Below, piece by piece: positions 41,385-42,471 of a stretch of DNA of 42,471 bases. The translations under genes were made by a program, and so were the position numbers. Below the pieces are notes generated by a model. The model made no database searches, had not been told where the DNA came from, and worked only from the letters and a program-made list of their open reading frames with translations. Location of the stretch: assembly GCA_040757835.1 (NCBI GenBank), contig JBFLWJ010000017.1, positions 26,028 to 68,498 of the forward strand. The letters are read 5' to 3'. The stretch comes from Actinomycetota bacterium (GTDB lineage: Bacteria > Actinomycetota > Geothermincolia > Geothermincolales > RBG-13-55-18). The stretch's first letter is position 1, and the number at the start of each line of letters is the position of its first letter.

Positions 41385-41834
41385 TCAACCCGTGCTGGAA
41401 CTGAGCTGGCCGATCCAGGAGGGAAGCGATATCTTCTTCGTCATCTGCTGCTTCTTTCGTTCGAGCGATACTACGTCCGCCGCCTCTTTCTCCTTCTTTA
41501 TCAGCACGGCATTGGCGCAGATCTTGATGGGGGTATCCAGGTTCCCGGCATAGACCATCATATCTTCCCAACCCTCTGGGTCCGCGCCCATCTCGTTGAA
41601 GATCTCCTCCAGGGCGGACACGATGTTGGGGATAAGGGGGCAGAACTTCTGCTCGAAGTATACGCTCTGCTGCTCATTGAGGGTACAAAGTGGCGTGTCC
41701 AGAAAGGCGACCACGGAGTTGGGGACGTCAACCCCCCTCTGCTGCAGTTTACCGGTAAGCCGGCGGGTGAAGAAACTCGTCTTCGTCGCGAGGTTTGCCG
41801 TTTGCTCCTCGCCTCTCTCCATGTAACCTTCCAT
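41385..41834 (-). CDS. Hypothetical protein
   Basis: A 149-residue soluble protein of unknown family. It is mostly helical and charged with a central 'VVAFLDTPLCTLNEQQSVYFEQKFCPLIPNIVSALEEIFNEMG' and ends with SSSTG. The ATG at 41834 has GGGGAGG 7 bases upstream, and 13 residues further upstream would lack a site. Convergent to the Fe-S gene, with 3 bases between stops. Function not inferable. Confidence 0.62.
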   Translation of the reverse strand: MEGYMERGEEQTANLATKTSFFTRRLTGKLQQRGVDVPNSVVAFLDTPLCTLNEQQSVYFEQKFCPLIPNIVSALEEIFNEMGADPEGWEDMMVYAGNLDTPIKICANAVLIKKEKEAADVVSLERKKQQMTKKISLPSWIGQLSSSTG

Positions 41835-42010
41835 CTCTCTGCCTCCCCTCGCTTGCGAGCACCTCATCAACACCGCCCACTAACTTCTCATCGGCACCTG
41901 CCATACACTTCTTGAGCCCATTGTCTATGCTTGAACAGCTTTGTCTGATTCAACGGGAAGCCCCTTTTGATCGATTCCGCTCTCTCCATATCATCGATCC
42001 AGCGCATCGC

Positions 42011-42039
42011 TTGTACCCTGCAGCGTGGTATCATATAAT
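42011..42039 (+). promoter_or_regulatory. Promoter of tRNA-Asn
   Basis: TTGTAC (42011-42016), 17-base spacer, TATAAT (42034-42039) lies about 60 bases before the tRNA. A second TTGACA at 42057 has no well-placed -10. Confidence 0.65.
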
Positions 42040-42101
42040 CTGGAATCGTGCGCGAGTTGACAAAATAAAATAGCAGGTAGAGTTGAGTTTAAAGAGTTCT
42101 T

Positions 42102-42177
42102 TCCCCGGTAGCTCAACCGGTAGAGCGGATGGCTGTTAACCATTAGGTTGGGGGTTCGAGTCCCTCCCGGGGAGCCA
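42102..42177 (+). tRNA. tRNA-Asn (GUU anticodon)
   Basis: Full cloverleaf: acceptor TCCCCGG / CCGGGGA, D arm AGCTC..GAGC, anticodon loop CTGTTAA (GUU), T loop TTCGAGT, encoded CCA. It is followed by a terminator and the IS256-type transposase. Confidence 0.96.
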
Positions 42178-42186
42178 GCTAGTACG

Positions 42187-42216
42187 AACGGAGGCGAGAG
42201 CCTCCGTTTTCCTTTT
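42187..42216 (+). terminator. Terminator after tRNA-Asn
   Basis: AACGGAGGC, loop GAGA, GCCTCCGTT, then TTCCTTTTATTC. A standard intrinsic terminator. Confidence 0.85.
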
Positions 42217-42283
42217 ATTCATGCGGTTTTTCTTCGGTTCTAACCTTAGGTAGTCTGCCTCGATCTCGGGATAAGCTTCTCCA

Positions 42284-42471
42284 ATGGGCTTTAACCAAGG
42301 ATTGGCTTCAATACTGAGTTTCCCATCCATTAATATCGGCTTCAACCTGCTGAGAGAGATGATGAGATTGATGGCGGGCATGCTCATGGATGCAGAGGTG
42401 TCTTCCATCTGCGGGGCGGAGTACCGGGAGAGATCGGAGGAGCGCACGAACTCGAGGAACGGCCACCGCCA
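42284..42471 (+). CDS. IS256-family transposase (N-terminal part, cut by window edge)
   Basis: A plus-strand frame opens at a TAA at 42272-42274 and runs to the edge. From the ATG at 42284 it reads MGFNQGLASILSF then 'LREMMRLMAGMLMDAEV' and 'GAEYRERSEERTNSRNGHR'. The last part is the N-terminal signature of IS256/Mutator transposases (E..GA...ER...R.N.RNG). The rest, including the DDE catalytic residues, lies beyond the window. The real start could differ since the ribosome site is weak. The IS sits 110 bases past the tRNA-Asn gene; its terminal repeat was not identified. Confidence 0.72.
   Translation, partial: MGFNQGLASILSFPSINIGFNLLREMMRLMAGMLMDAEVSSICGAEYRERSEERTNSRNGHR

Noticed and set aside
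42136..42447. Minus-strand protein ending with a typical GRDSNPQPNG tail
   Set aside because: This is the translation of the antisense of the tRNA-Asn gene; the plus-strand transposase frame explains the rest.

Overview
The window looks like a piece of chromosome from a GC-rich, anaerobic bacterium that carries an integrated temperate phage. Evidence for an anaerobe is the four-subunit pyruvate-type ferredoxin oxidoreductase (porGDAB) and several ferredoxin-type proteins. GC-rich codons, GTG/TTG starts with strong GGAGG sites, and a GAF-ANTAR regulator fit a deep-branching, uncultured actinobacterial lineage (Geothermincolia/Aquicultoria-like is my guess). No rRNA is present to confirm this.

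Region 1 (1-19.3 kb) is a prophage whose left end lies outside the window. It reads from the tRNA inward: CAU-anticodon tRNA (attachment target), tyrosine integrase and XRE repressor (plus strand), a divergent operator/promoter region, then a long minus-strand series. That series holds an excisionase-like HTH, small zinc-finger genes, a RecB-type nuclease, a Sak4-like RecA ATPase, DUF669, a DnaB-type helicase, a replisome organiser, RusA, many small unknowns, HNH, DUF488, a methyltransferase-like/Mom-like fusion, ParB-like, small and large terminase, portal, structural proteins and a DNRLRE-type receptor-binding protein cut by the window edge. Genes are tightly packed with ATGA/TGATG overlaps, so most of it is probably one or a few transcripts. 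Several small genes lie in gaps and were found by reading the strand directly (34-aa membrane protein, 51-aa GTG-start gene, 54-aa gene).

Region 2 (19.3-32.7 kb) is host DNA: tRNA, a secreted membrane-anchored HExxH protease, endonuclease III, a TetR regulator with a six-hairpin glycosidase-like protein, then the por operon. Two paralogous proteins of unknown function, each with two zinc-ribbon cysteine pairs, flank the por operon. A GH1 beta-glucosidase and a small membrane-anchored protein follow.

Region 3 (32.7-42.5 kb) has carA-carB, a decayed small gene, an FMN-type glutamate synthase, a GAF-ANTAR protein, a cysteine-rich double-ferredoxin protein, a hypothetical gene, tRNA-Asn and the start of an IS256-family transposase that runs off the right edge.

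The most notable signal is between the GAF-ANTAR gene and the glutamate synthase gene. The minus-strand leader has a good sigma-70 promoter, two hairpins whose hexanucleotide loops both carry A at position 1 and G at position 4, and an intrinsic terminator that overlaps the second hairpin. This is the dual-hexaloop target of ANTAR antiterminators, placed beside an ANTAR protein, and suggests RNA-based control of a glutamate synthase.
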